From Anaerococcus hydrogenalis DSM 7454 (GTDB taxonomy: Bacteria > Bacillota > Clostridia > Tissierellales > Peptoniphilaceae): DNA of 41,539 nt. Every line of letters starts with the position of its first letter. Positions within the stretch are counted from its first letter, which is position 1. The stretch covers positions 1 to 41,539 of the forward strand of contig NZ_ABXA01000004.1 of NCBI RefSeq assembly GCF_000173355.1, in the 5' to 3' direction. Made by a program: the position numbers and the translations under genes. Shown piece after piece: positions 24,628 through 33,905 of this stretch. The notes beneath the pieces were generated by a model. The model was not told where the DNA came from. It made no database searches and saw only the letters and a program-made list of their open reading frames with translations.

Positions 24628-24737
24628 CTTTAGTAATAAATCAAAAAGAGCTCTAACCCATCTCGACCAGATAAACAACCGTTGATTTCAGTTATTTATC
24701 CCGATTTATCGTACGGAAGGAGTGGAGAGATCTCATG
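24628..24737 (+). repeat. Palindromic repeat R11 with a hairpin insert
   Basis: CTTTAGTAAT (24628-24637) leads to the core CCCATCTCGACC (24657-24668). A hairpin follows: GATAAACAACCG (24670-24681), the loop TTGATTT, and CAGTTATTTATC (24689-24700), with 10 of 12 pairs intact. Then come ACGGAAG and GGAGTGGAGAGATCTCATG. The insert is the same class as the two units inside R4, with the identical TTGATTT loop. Confidence 0.75.
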
Positions 24738-24825
24738 AATTATGTAAATCTGTAAATAAAGTAGGCAATAAATACGATATATAAAACCCAAGGTAAAAAT
24801 AAATTACACTCTGAAGATAACCAAA

Positions 24826-24851
24826 GAGATTTCTCGACAGGCTCGAAATGG
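24826..24851 (-). repeat. Palindromic repeat R12
   Basis: Inverted copy: CCATTTCGAGCCTG, then TCGAGAAATCTC on the minus strand. Confidence 0.6.
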
Positions 24852-24988
24852 AGCTTAGTCTTTATTATATTATGTACTTCGAATGAGTTGTATCTTTATT
24901 ATATTTTAACTTTGAATTAAGTAAAATTAATGGTGAGACTTACAGTAATACAATAACAGTGAAATTTAAAATCATAGTTAGCTATATA

Positions 24989-25044
24989 CTTTAGTAATTA
25001 AGCAAGTGAAACAAAAACCCATCTCGAATGAAGTTAGAGATCTC
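24989..25044 (+). repeat. Palindromic repeat R13
   Basis: CTTTAGTAAT (24989-24998), then ACCCATCTCGAATGAAGTTAGAGATCTC (core 25017-25044). The right arm is degraded. Confidence 0.6.
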
Positions 25045-25124
25045 AAGGATTATGATTTATATAAATTTAGTAAATAAAAGAGAAATTTCTAAAAACTCTA
25101 GATTGAGTTTCTTATTTTATTCAA

Positions 25125-25153
25125 AAAAAGACAGGAAAAATTCCTGTCTTTTT
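25125..25153 (-). terminator. Terminator of the FakA-C-like/TelA/XpaC operon
   Basis: A perfect 13-bp stem, AAAAAGACAGGAA (25125-25137) with TTCCTGTCTTTTT (25141-25153), has a 3-nt loop and can work in both directions. It ends 2 bp before the stop codon of the minus-strand gene. Confidence 0.9.
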
Positions 25154-25155
25154 AT

Positions 25156-25416
25156 TTATCCCTTTAGTCCATCTGCTTGTCTTTGCATATTTTCTACTAC
25201 TACATCAAATATATCTCCGATTGATTGGGCGTATTCTAATATTTCCCATGGTTTATTTGTGTGGAAGTGGATTTTTATTAAGTCTTCATCTCCTACTGCA
25301 AGGAGGCTATCTCCTTCGAAATTTTCTGTTATGTGATCGAAAATTTCATCTTCGTCTAAGTCTTCTCCTGCTATTAAAAGCTGGGTATCAAATTTAAATT
25401 CTATTTTTTCTGCCAT
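25156..25416 (-). CDS. Stand-alone FakA/DAK2 C-terminal domain-like protein
   Basis: An 86-aa cytosolic protein whose sequence resembles a segment of the C-terminal domain of FakA (YloV), the fatty acid kinase subunit. Landmarks are FDTQLLI, the GDSLLAVGDEDLIKIHFHTN core, a PWEILEYA helix and a closing VENM-RQ motif. There is no kinase (DAK2) domain, so it cannot phosphorylate on its own. It could modulate a FakA-type protein or bind a ligand; this is inference. AGGAG lies six bases from the ATG. It is 9 bp downstream of telA and last before the terminator, so it is co-transcribed with the TelA/XpaC pair. Confidence 0.75.
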   Translation of the reverse strand: MAEKIEFKFDTQLLIAGEDLDEDEIFDHITENFEGDSLLAVGDEDLIKIHFHTNKPWEILEYAQSIGDIFDVVVENMQRQADGLKG

Positions 25417-25425
25417 TTTTTTCTC

Positions 25426-26532
25426 CTAATTATTTTTTAATAAATTTCTTTTTAATTCTTCTTCAAGTCTGCCAAGTTCGTTTTTGGCATCTTCTCTATT
25501 TTTCTTTCCTTCGATTTGGATTGTTCTTACCTCATCAATAGCTTCTATTAGTCTATCGTTTGTGTATTTAATTGTATCAAGGTCTATTATACCACGTTCG
25601 GTTGCCCTTGCTGTATCTATTGTATTTTGTTTTAATTTGTCAGCATTTGATTTTAATAAGTCATTGGTAAGATTTGTTACAGCTTCTTGGGCACGGATTG
25701 CTTGTTCTGTGTGGCTCATGCCAAGGGCTAGAACCATTTGATTTTTCCAAAGAGGAATTGTGTTTACAATTGTTGTTTGGATTTTTTCTGCCATAATTGA
25801 GTTTGATGATTGGACCATCCTAATTTGTGGGGCCATTTGCATTGAAACCATCCTGGTTAAGTCTAAGTCATGCAATTTTTTCTCAAACCTGTTTGCTTGA
25901 GCTTTTAAATCATTTGCCTTTTGGGCATCCATTGGAAGGTTTGAAGATTGGGCCTTGTTTTCAAGTTCTGGTATGTCTTCTGTGAAAGTTTTTTGAAGCT
26001 TTCTATTTCCAGCTTCTATATACATGGAAAGTTCCTTGTAATAATCTTCATTTAATTCATACATTTGATCTAGCATGGAAATATCTTTTAATAGGGTTAT
26101 TTGGTGCATGTCCAAGGCCTTGGCAATTTCATCAATATTTTTTTCTGTTGATTGGTATTTTAATTTCATACTATCAAGCTTTGATTTTTGCTTTTTGAAA
26201 AATCCAAAAACCCCACCATCATCTTGGTCCATTGTTTTTATTTCAGTAATTACCTTATCCAAAAGTCCACCAATTTCTCCAAGGTCCTTGTTTCTTACTG
26301 TATTTAAGGTCTTTTCTGAGAAATTGGAAATCTTTTTTTGGGCTCCAACTCCGTATTGTAATATTATATTTGAATCTTCTAGGTCAATTTTTTTAGAAAA
26401 ATCGTCAATTTGCTTTTCTTCTTCTGGTGAAAACTTAATAGACTCGTCTATTTTAATTTCATTTTTATAGGAAACTGCTTCTAATTTTGGATCTTGGTCG
26501 GCTCCGTCTAGCCTTAATTTAATATCACTCAT
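25426..26532 (-). CDS. telA: TelA/KlaA family toxic-anion resistance protein
   Basis: A 368-aa soluble, largely helical protein with no signal peptide. The central region (about residues 140-330) carries features I associate with TelA: MLDQMYELNEDYYKELSMYI, MAPQIRMVQSSNSIMAEKIQ and TIPLWKNQMVLALG. The N-terminus contains a KKQKSKLDS basic patch after GVFGFFK. The family was named for tellurite and other toxic-anion resistance, but in Firmicutes it is usually an envelope-stress protein of unclear mechanism. The ATG has GGAG upstream and overlaps the end of xpaC by 8 bp, so the two are translationally coupled, the usual arrangement. Confidence 0.92.
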   Translation of the reverse strand: MSDIKLRLDGADQDPKLEAVSYKNEIKIDESIKFSPEEEKQIDDFSKKIDLEDSNIILQYGVGAQKKISNFSEKTLNTVRNKDLGEIGGLLDKVITEIKTMDQDDGGVFGFFKKQKSKLDSMKLKYQSTEKNIDEIAKALDMHQITLLKDISMLDQMYELNEDYYKELSMYIEAGNRKLQKTFTEDIPELENKAQSSNLPMDAQKANDLKAQANRFEKKLHDLDLTRMVSMQMAPQIRMVQSSNSIMAEKIQTTIVNTIPLWKNQMVLALGMSHTEQAIRAQEAVTNLTNDLLKSNADKLKQNTIDTARATERGIIDLDTIKYTNDRLIEAIDEVRTIQIEGKKNREDAKNELGRLEEELKRNLLKNN

Positions 26533-27643
26533 CTTTGCTCCAATCTTTTTCTAAATATCCTTCTTGATTTAAGAGAATTTTCATTGTATCTATGTCGGTT
26601 TTTATATCCATTGTCCTATCTTCCATAAGTTCCAATTGGATTTTTCCAAAAGCCTGGTTGATTGTTTCTATAGAAGATTCAATTTCAAAAAGAGAATTTT
26701 TTATTTTTGGGTCCTTAGATTCAATAATTTCATATTCTGCGTAGGCATCGATTAATTTTACAGTTGTTGGCAAATAATAATCCATAAACTTATCCAAGGC
26801 ATAGGCCTTGTCCGGGTATCTTTTTATAATATTTACAATATTTTCTATGTTTTTTTTGATTTCTATTACTTTTTCAAGAAAAGATCTAGATTTAATCCTC
26901 GAAATATCAAGATTTATAGAATTTATTTCCTTGCTTGCAATTTGTATTATGTTTTCTGCCTTTTCTATATTTACATTCTTGTGGGCATCATTTTCTATTT
27001 GTTTTTTTTCTTCATAAGACAAATTTGGCATTTGACTTTTTTGGTCTTTGTATAATTTGAAAGTTGGAATATCTAGCAAAAATAATGAATCATTTTCAAC
27101 AATTCTAGCTTGTTTGAAATATCCCTTATTCATCATATACATAAGCTCTTTTATTGTATCTTCTTCAGATTTTTGAACTGCTGATGCCAAATCTCTTATG
27201 GGAATTACAGTATTATGGCCAAGTTCTTTTAAAAATCTTGTGTAATCTTTTGAAATCATATCAACTTCTTTAAATCTTTTCCAAGAAAAAACTCCCATAA
27301 TTCCAAAAGCGATAGCCATAATTAAATCTGTAAACATATCAGGACCACCATCAAAAACTGAAAGGCCACTTGCAAAAGTAACTATGAAGGAAAAAATACC
27401 ACCAGCTTTCAAAAGTCCAGCCTTAGATTTTTCTGGTAAATTTTGGGCGCAAACTTGGGGATTTTTTGTTTGAAGGACAGGCTTATTATTTGGCCTATAA
27501 TTTACAAAGGCCATAGTCCTATCAATAAAATTATCCAAACTATTTTTTAATTTTTCGCTTATGTCAGAAAAATCCATGTCGGAAATAGCCTTATTTAGAC
27601 TATTTTCCAAAGATTTTTCATTTTCTTTATCAAAATCTGTCAT
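26525..27643 (-). CDS. xpaC: XpaC-like membrane protein
   Basis: A 372-aa protein of the XpaC family, named for 5-bromo-4-chloroindolyl phosphate hydrolysis; true phosphatase activity is doubtful. About 75 soluble residues precede two close membrane helices (about 79-122, around IFSFIVTFASGL and LIMAIAFGIMGVFSW). A long helical cytosolic part follows, beginning with a DYTRFLKELG segment that resembles a winged-helix-like region. AAGGAG precedes the ATG. It is the first gene of the xpaC-telA-FakA-C-like unit. Function is inferred only from its near-constant pairing with TelA. Confidence 0.88.
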   Translation of the reverse strand: MTDFDKENEKSLENSLNKAISDMDFSDISEKLKNSLDNFIDRTMAFVNYRPNNKPVLQTKNPQVCAQNLPEKSKAGLLKAGGIFSFIVTFASGLSVFDGGPDMFTDLIMAIAFGIMGVFSWKRFKEVDMISKDYTRFLKELGHNTVIPIRDLASAVQKSEEDTIKELMYMMNKGYFKQARIVENDSLFLLDIPTFKLYKDQKSQMPNLSYEEKKQIENDAHKNVNIEKAENIIQIASKEINSINLDISRIKSRSFLEKVIEIKKNIENIVNIIKRYPDKAYALDKFMDYYLPTTVKLIDAYAEYEIIESKDPKIKNSLFEIESSIETINQAFGKIQLELMEDRTMDIKTDIDTMKILLNQEGYLEKDWSKDE

Positions 27644-27755
27644 AATAACTCCTTAATAAAATTATACCCGAAAGCTTTAAATCTTAAATAATCTTTAATA
27701 TTTATTTAATATTTGATTGTTAGATTTAAATATATTAATAAAAATATTCATATAT

Positions 27756-30613
27756 TTAAGAATCAAGGTCTATTATTTTATCAAAATAATTTTTATTTTC
27801 CCTTATTTTTTCTCTATTCCCAAAAACGGTAAGGTTGTTTTTATCTAAAATATTTTTATAAGAATCTTTCAAATTTATTATATCATCTAAGCTAGCATTT
27901 TTTATATCAAAAAGTTTATCATGAAGCTCCTTATAAGAAAATCCTTGCAAGTACCTTAGAAAATCCAAAGAAGTCTTGGCTTGGATAGATTGAGGTTTTA
28001 AATATGAACCCATTTTTGAAATTTTTTGGTTTTTTAAATCATTTGGATCAAGCCTTAAATTTTCTAAAATATCTGGTATTTTTTTATAATTTTCTACAGT
28101 TTTTTCTATATTAGGGTCCCTGTAAGAATAGGTCCCAATATTTCCATACTTATCAACCATAAGGCCTGCTCCATAAGCTCCCCCTTTTGCACGAATTAAA
28201 TCGTGAAGGTAGGGATTTGAAATAATTGATGAAGAAAGGGTCAAAAGATTTAATTTTTTATCAGAAAATTCTTTTAAATCTGCCCCCATTGAAACATAAT
28301 TTACATTTGCATCGGATAAAATTCCTTCCTTATAATAAGATTTATTAAATTCAATCTTAGCCTTATCTTTTTCTATTTTATCAAGGTCTGAAAATTCTTT
28401 CTTTATATATGTTTTAAGAATTTTATAATCTTCATTTGATCCTGTAATATTAATTAGAAGGTTTTTTTGAGAAAATTTCCTTGTATAAATTTTCTAATTT
28501 TTCTTTGAAGCTAGAGAAATTATCTTCTACATCTTTGGAAATTTTCTTTATAAATTCATAGTATCCAAAACCATTTAGCTGGTCTTTGATGTATGAAAGC
28601 TTATCAAAATGTGAGAAAGAACGGGTTAGGGCAAGGCTGTGACCTGAATCATACATGTTCATTTCAAACATGGCCTTTATTTGCTTTAAGATATCCTTAA
28701 TTCTTTTTTCATCAGAAAAATCAGTATTTTTCATGACTTCTTTTATTATTCCAAGAGAGTTTTCATACCTATCAAGGGTAGTTTTAAAGGAAATTTTTAT
28801 AAAATTATTGATTTGTCCCTCTTTATTTTTTATATTTTGGACGGAAAAATTAAGACCTGCCATATTTATTGGAATTAAGTCATCTAATTTTTGGTAGGAA
28901 TATTTTTTTGTATCAATTGATCCCAAAAAGTCTGATATTAGGCAAAGGTATTTTAGATTTTCAAGATCCATGTGATTTACGTCAAAGAATAATTCACTAT
29001 AAATCATTCCCGCACTATCAAGGTCATGGTAGATAAATTTAAAATCATCATCCTCAACCTGTCTTGGAACTTTTTCAACTTCAAGGTCAAGGTCACTAAT
29101 TTCAAGAGTAGGAATTGTAGCCTTATCCTCTTTAGAATCTTGCCTTTCTTGGAAAGTTTTTAATCTTTCTTCCTTTTTCTTTAGGTCATCAATTTGATCT
29201 TTAGATAAGGAATTTTTATAATCTTCTAAGTCCTGATCAATTTTTTCTTCTATATTTTTGAAATAATCCTTATCAGGTTTTGCTACTAAGACTAATTTTG
29301 TCTTGTTATTAAGGAAATATTTCCTAACTTGTTTTTCAAAATAATCAGTTTCAATCAAATCTCCCAGTTCATTTATATAGTCAATCAAATTTAAACTTTC
29401 AAAAATTTCATTATCTAAATTGTGCATGAGTATATATTCAATTCCCTTTGAGGCTGAATTTATTTGGTCTCTTTGAGAAAAATCAAAAAGTGCGTGGGCT
29501 GCCTTTAGGGAATCTTTTGGAATATGGTTGGCATATTTTTCAAGTTCTTCTTCAATTATTTCAACAAATTTATCCAAATTTTCATAGGATGTGCCTTGGG
29601 CTGTAATTTGAATTGAAGAAATATCCCCATAACCTGTTCTTGCATAAAAACTTTCTGGAGAAATTTCCTTGTAAATTCTTTGGGAAATTTCAGAAGAATC
29701 TGAATTGAAAAGGGCGATAGATAAGATTGCATTTGCAAGCTGGTCTTTTATATCAGCTCTTTTGTTAGTTAAAAATGAATAGGTTAGGTATGACTTGTTT
29801 TTATCTTCATTATTTGATTGGAATTTTGTAAAGATAGGTTTTTATAATAATTTTCAAAAACCCTACAATCAGCTACAATTTCTTTTTCTCATAATGGGAT
29901 AAGTATTCCACATCAAGATTTTCTAAATATTTTTCTATATCCATATCCCCATAATAGAAAATTTGGGCATTTGATGGGTGGTAAAATCTATTGTAATAAT
30001 CTAAAAATTCCCCATATGATAATTTTGAAATATCGTAGGGATTTCCTCCTGAGACATATTGGTAGCAGGAGTTTTTGTAAAGATATTTATTTATTTCATT
30101 TATAATAATGGTGTCAGGATTTGTAGTAGCCCCTTTCATTTCATTATAAACAACTCCTGATATAGAGAAATTTCCATCCTCATCGATTTTTATAGATTTT
30201 CCTTCTTGGAGGAAAATTTCTTCCTTATCTAAAACTCTTGGATTAAAAACTGCATCAAGATAAACATCTTGCAAATTAAAAAAGTCCTTGTCATTTTCGC
30301 TTGCTACAGGATAAACAGTTTTGTCTGGATAGGTCATGGCATTTAAAAAAGTTTGAAGACTTGATCCAATCATATCCATAAAAGGTTCCTTAGTCCTATA
30401 TTTTTTTGACCCATTTAAAACAGAATGTTCCAAAATATGGGAAATTCCCTTGGAAGATTCTGGAGGAGTTTTGAAAGCTATAGCAAAAGTTTTATTTTTG
30501 TCATCAGCCTTTATATAATTAATTCTTGCCCCAGATTTTTTGTGTTCATACAAAAAAACATCTAGGCCAAGTTTTTCATATTTTTTATTTTTTATTAAGA
30601 TATATTTTTCCAT
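27756..30613 (-). CDS. M16C zinc metallopeptidase (PreP-like); three frameshifts as read
   Basis: As read this is broken into open pieces (30613-29873, about 29838-28450 and 28289-27756), but they join into one protein of about 952 aa, normal for the presequence-protease branch of M16. The inverted zinc motif is H59-ILE-H63, with E62 catalytic and E158 (YNEMKGA) the likely third ligand. Repairs needed are one extra T/A in the run at 29883-29887 (or the adjacent A run), one extra in 29839-29843 and one fewer in 28462-28468. After repair, reads such as NYYKKPIFTKFQSNNEDKN and SKNLLINITGSNEDY are smooth and family-like. It would degrade peptides in the cytosol. The ribosome site AAAGGA lies upstream of the ATG at 30613. 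It is monocistronic, divergent from the PTS operon. Confidence 0.85.
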
Positions 30614-30740
30614 AAATAAATCCTTTCTTTATATATTTACTAGGACTATACTCTTAAATAAATTTTATCTCATTAATAAAAAACATAGTTAAAAAAATAT
30701 TTAATAAATTACAAGAAATAGGGTAAAATTAAAGTAGGTT

Positions 30741-30777
30741 TATAATATAAATCAATATATTTTAAGGAGGGAAGTAA
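30741..30777 (+). promoter_or_regulatory. Leader of the PTS operon: TATAAT box and strong ribosome site
   Basis: TATAAT at 30741-30746 lies 31 bp before the ATG, and AAGGAGGGAAG directly precedes the ATG. No good -35 is seen at 17 bp, and there is no convincing -24/-12 pattern, although sigma-54 control is known for some mannose-family PTS operons. The promoter assignment is therefore tentative. Confidence 0.35.
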
Positions 30778-31779
30778 ATGATAGGTATTATACTGGCAAG
30801 TCATGGAGAATTTGCAAATGGTATAAGACAATCTGGCGAGATGATTTTCGGAGAACAAGAAAAACTCGAAACAGCTGTTCTCTTACCTTCAATGGGCCCT
30901 GATGATTTAAGATCTGAGCTTGAAGAAAAAATCAAAAAACTAGATTGCCAAGAGATACTTTTCTTAGTCGACCTATGGGGTGGAACACCATTTAATCAAG
31001 TTTCAGCTCTAATGGATGGACATGAAGAAAATTGGGCTGTTCTTACCGGACTTAATTTACCCATGTTAATCGAGGCCTTAGGTTCAAGACTTATGGAAGA
31101 AAAATCACACGATCTTGCAAAAGCCTTACTAGAACCTGCCAAAGAAGGAGTAAAAACTAAACCAGAATCTTTGATGGACGATTATAATAATTCAAATCAA
31201 AAAGAAGATGTAAAAGAAAAACTTCCAAAAATTTCGGGATCGATTCCAGAAGGAACTGTAATTGGAAGTGGAAAAATTAATATTGTTCTTGCAAGGATTG
31301 ATACAAGATTACTTCATGGACAAGTTGCAACAGGCTGGACAAAGGCAACAAATCCTTCAAGGATTATTGTAGTAAGTGACAATGTAAGTGAGGATGAGCT
31401 TCGTAAGTCAATGATAAGAGAGGCAGCACCTCCAGGAGTTAAGGCTCACGTTGTACCAGTTTGGAAGATGGCAGAAATTTTTAAAGATCCACGTTTTGGA
31501 GATACAAGGGCAATGTTATTATTTGAAACACCCCAAGATGCCCTAGCCCTTATAGAATTAGGAGTAGATTTAGATGAATTAAATCTTGGATCAATGGCCC
31601 ATTCACAAGGAAAGGCCTATGTAACTTCTACAGTTTCTATGGGTAAGGAAGATGTTGAAACTTTTGAAAAATTACTTGATAAGGGAGTAAAAATCGATGT
31701 AAGAAAAGTTCCAGCAAATCAACCAGAAAACTTTAAAAATATTATGAAAAAAGCAAAATCAGAACTTGGTTTGGCTTAA
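30778..31779 (+). CDS. manX: PTS mannose/fructose/sorbose family IIAB subunit
   Basis: A 333-aa cytosolic phosphotransfer protein that passes phosphate from HPr to incoming sugar. The IIA domain (1-125) has the phosphorylated His9 in ILASHGEFA and the DLWGGTPFN motif. A linker rich in Asn/Lys/Gln covers about 130-165. The IIB domain (about 168-333) has phospho-His180 in DTRLLHGQV. It is followed by IIC after 9 bp and then IID, a complete transporter. The sugar cannot be told from sequence alone; the mannose/glucose branch is likely, given the ManO-like gene at the end of the operon. No dedicated regulator gene is nearby. Confidence 0.94.
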   Translation: MIGIILASHGEFANGIRQSGEMIFGEQEKLETAVLLPSMGPDDLRSELEEKIKKLDCQEILFLVDLWGGTPFNQVSALMDGHEENWAVLTGLNLPMLIEALGSRLMEEKSHDLAKALLEPAKEGVKTKPESLMDDYNNSNQKEDVKEKLPKISGSIPEGTVIGSGKINIVLARIDTRLLHGQVATGWTKATNPSRIIVVSDNVSEDELRKSMIREAAPPGVKAHVVPVWKMAEIFKDPRFGDTRAMLLFETPQDALALIELGVDLDELNLGSMAHSQGKAYVTSTVSMGKEDVETFEKLLDKGVKIDVRKVPANQPENFKNIMKKAKSELGLA

Positions 31780-31788
31780 GGAGGAATT

Positions 31789-32598
31789 ATGTCAGCAATT
31801 AGTATTATTTTAATTGTTATAGTTGCTCTACTTGCAGGTATGGAAGGAATCCTAGACCAATTCCAATTTCATCAACCAATAGTAGCTTGTACTTTGATTG
31901 GACTTGTAAGTGGACATTTAAAAGAAGGAATTATGCTTGGTGGAGCTCTTCAAATGATAGCTTTAGGTTGGGCAAATATAGGAGCAGCAGTAGCCCCAGA
32001 TGCGGCCCTTGCATCAGTTGCAAGTGCAATAATTATGGTTTTGGCCCTACAAGATGGAACAGGAAATGTAAATAACGCAATAAATACATCAATAGCAGTA
32101 GCAATTCCACTTTCAGTAGCAGGTCTATTTTTAACAATGATAGCAAGAACTTTAGCAATTCCTATAGTTCACGGAATGGATGCAGCAGCAGAAGAAGGAA
32201 ATTTTAGAAAAATTGAAGTCTTACAAATGCTTGCAGTTTTAATGCAAGGACTTAGGATTGCAATTCCTGCAGCAGCACTTTGTTTTGTTTCACCAAAAGT
32301 TGTAACAAGCGTTTTAAATTCTATGCCTGATTGGTTAACACATGGTATGGAAGTAGGTGGAGGAATGGTTGCAGCAGTAGGTTATGCTATGGTAATTAAT
32401 ATGATGAGTACAAAAGAAACTTGGCCATTTTTTGCCATAGGTTTTGCAGTTGCAGCAATCCCACAACTAACCCTAATAGGACTAGGTGTAGTAGGATTTT
32501 CACTTGCCCTAATTTATTTAAAACTTAAAGAATCATCTTCATCAAATGGATCAAATAATACTGGAGATCCACTTGGCGATATTATAAATGATTATTAG
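31789..32598 (+). CDS. manY: PTS mannose/fructose/sorbose family IIC subunit
   Basis: A 269-aa integral membrane permease that forms the sugar channel with IID. It opens with a hydrophobic helix (ISIILIVIVALLAGMEGILD) and has the Gly/Ala-rich segments GGALQMIALGWANIGAA and PDAALASVASAIIMVLA typical of EIIC-Man. About seven further membrane segments follow, and the tail is hydrophilic and Ser/Asn-rich. AAGGAGG lies seven bases before the ATG. It starts 9 bp after IIAB and ends 8 bp before IID, so it is part of one coupled operon. Confidence 0.94.
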   Translation: MSAISIILIVIVALLAGMEGILDQFQFHQPIVACTLIGLVSGHLKEGIMLGGALQMIALGWANIGAAVAPDAALASVASAIIMVLALQDGTGNVNNAINTSIAVAIPLSVAGLFLTMIARTLAIPIVHGMDAAAEEGNFRKIEVLQMLAVLMQGLRIAIPAAALCFVSPKVVTSVLNSMPDWLTHGMEVGGGMVAAVGYAMVINMMSTKETWPFFAIGFAVAAIPQLTLIGLGVVGFSLALIYLKLKESSSSNGSNNTGDPLGDIINDY

Positions 32599-32606
32599 GA
32601 GGAAAT

Positions 32607-33536
32607 ATGACTGAAGTAAATGAAAAAAGAATAGAATTATCAAGATCTGATAGGATAAAAGTATTTAATCGTCATCAACTCCTACAAGGTTCTTGGAATT
32701 ACGAACGTATGCAAAATGGCGGTTGGTGTTATTCAATAATTCCAGCTATCAAAAAATTATACAAATCAGACGAAGACAGAAAAGCTGCCTTAAAAAGACA
32801 CTTGGAGTTTTATAATACCCACCCATATCTTTCAAGCCCAGTAATGGGAGTTACCCTTGCTATGGAAGAAGAAAGAGCAAACGGGGCTCCAATCGAAGAT
32901 AAAACAATAAACTCTGTAAAGGTAGGAATGATGGGACCTTTGGCAGGTGTAGGAGATCCTGTTTTCTGGTTTACAGCAAGACCAATCATAGGAGCCCTTG
33001 GTGCATCAATGGCCCTTACAGGAAATCCTATTGGACCAATATTATTCTTTGTATTATGGAATGTTTTAAGAATGTTATTTGAATGGAAGAGTCAAGAGTT
33101 TGGTTATAAGGTAGGAAATGAAATTACCAAAGACTTATCAGGTGGTCTTTTAGGAAAGGTAAACCTAGTTGCATCAATTGTAGGTATGTTTATAGTTGGA
33201 GCTTTGGTACAAAGATGGGTAAATGTTACATTTACAGTAAATGTATCAGAAGTAACCCAACAAGCGGGATCTTTTATTGATTGGAATTCTCTATCAAGCG
33301 GAAGCAAGGGCCTTCAAGAAGCTTTCAAACTTTATGATCAATTAGGATCAGCAGGACTTGACCAAGTAAAAGTTACAACTTTACAAGATAACTTAAACCA
33401 ATTAATACCAGGACTTGTTCCAATGTTACTTACTCTTGGTATTTGTAAATTATTAAAGAAAAATGTATCACCAATTGTTATAATTATAGCCCTATTTATT
33501 ATAGGAATTATAGCATCTGTACTTGGAATTATGTAA
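32607..33536 (+). CDS. manZ: PTS mannose/fructose/sorbose family IID subunit
   Basis: A 309-aa membrane component paired with IIC. Family landmarks are SWNYERMQNGGWCYSIIPAI, LEFYNTHPYLSSPVMGVTLAMEE and KVGMMGPLAGVGDPVFW. Membrane helices cluster in the C-terminal half, and the protein ends in a hydrophobic helix (IVIIIALFIIGIIASVLGIM). AGGAGG lies upstream of the ATG. The stop codon overlaps the ATG of the DUF956-like gene (TAATG), so those two are coupled. Confidence 0.94.
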   Translation: MTEVNEKRIELSRSDRIKVFNRHQLLQGSWNYERMQNGGWCYSIIPAIKKLYKSDEDRKAALKRHLEFYNTHPYLSSPVMGVTLAMEEERANGAPIEDKTINSVKVGMMGPLAGVGDPVFWFTARPIIGALGASMALTGNPIGPILFFVLWNVLRMLFEWKSQEFGYKVGNEITKDLSGGLLGKVNLVASIVGMFIVGALVQRWVNVTFTVNVSEVTQQAGSFIDWNSLSSGSKGLQEAFKLYDQLGSAGLDQVKVTTLQDNLNQLIPGLVPMLLTLGICKLLKKNVSPIVIIIALFIIGIIASVLGIM

Positions 33537-33905
33537 TGGTTCAAAGTCAAAATAAAAAAGTAGATTTATCCATTAAGGCAAGATGCCTTAATGGATTTAC
33601 TTCTGATGGGGATATAATGATAGGGGACAAGGCCTTTGAATATTATAATGAAAAAAAATCTAGGAGATTATATACAAATTCCTTACAATGAAATTTCTTT
33701 TGTAAGCGCATCAGTTTTATTTGGCAAAAAAATAAATAGGTTTGCAATTCATACAAAGAAAAATGGGAATTTTATTTTCACAAGTAGGGATAATAAAAAA
33801 GTTTTAAGAGTTTTAAATAATTATATAGATTCAAATAAATTAAGAAGGTCCCTATCGTTTTTTGAAGTAATTAAAAGAGGGATTAAAAATTTAATAAAAA
33901 AATAG
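33536..33905 (+). CDS. manO: DUF956/ManO-like protein; frameshifted as read in an A8 run
   Basis: The ATG at 33536 overlaps the IID stop. As read, the frame breaks after YYNEKK. Removing one A from the eight-A run at 33651-33658 restores MIGDKAFEYYNEKNLGDYIQ and continues to the stop at 33905, giving about 122 aa, the normal size for DUF956. Such proteins are encoded at the end of mannose PTS operons and are thought to affect their regulation; in lactic acid bacteria the name ManO is used. Features here are a VDLSIKARCLNGFTSDGDI start, a PYNEISFVSASVLFGKKINR core and a basic tail. The fragment from 33636 alone has no good ribosome site. Confidence 0.8.

Larger units (their letters stand above)
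24520..25044. repeat. Four-palindrome block B (right of the GIY-YIG gene)
   Basis: R10(-), R11(+), R12(-) and R13(+) repeat the order and orientation of R6-R9 in block A. Several filler landmarks recur at similar offsets. Divergence in the filler indicates an old duplication or repeated insertion. Confidence 0.65.
24458..25124. other. Non-coding stretch holding repeats R10-R13
   Basis: About 670 bp without a supportable gene, containing block B of the palindromic repeats and A/T-rich filler. The open frame running through the end of the stretch on the + strand (25028-25336) overlaps a terminator and a real minus-strand gene and has no coding character. Confidence 0.7.

Noticed and set aside
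23509-25044. CRISPR-like array
   Set aside because: The repeats alternate in orientation, vary in length and are separated by irregular gaps of about 40-230 bp. No cas genes are present, so this is not a CRISPR array.
25028-25336. Plus-strand open frame of 102 codons
   Set aside because: It overlaps the terminator and the antisense of the FakA-C-like gene. The composition is that of a shadow frame and there is no ribosome site.
29556-29738. Minus-strand open frame of 60 codons inside the M16C gene
   Set aside because: It is an alternative frame of the peptidase. The correct frame through the region is open and family-like after the single-base repairs.
30614-30777. Sigma-54 promoter for the PTS operon
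   Set aside because: The expected GG/GC pair at -24/-12 spacing is not visible and no LevR-type activator gene is present in the window.
31887-32075. Plus-strand open frame inside the IIC gene
   Set aside because: It is an alternative frame of the permease with low-complexity Ser/Arg/Cys composition, so it is a shadow.
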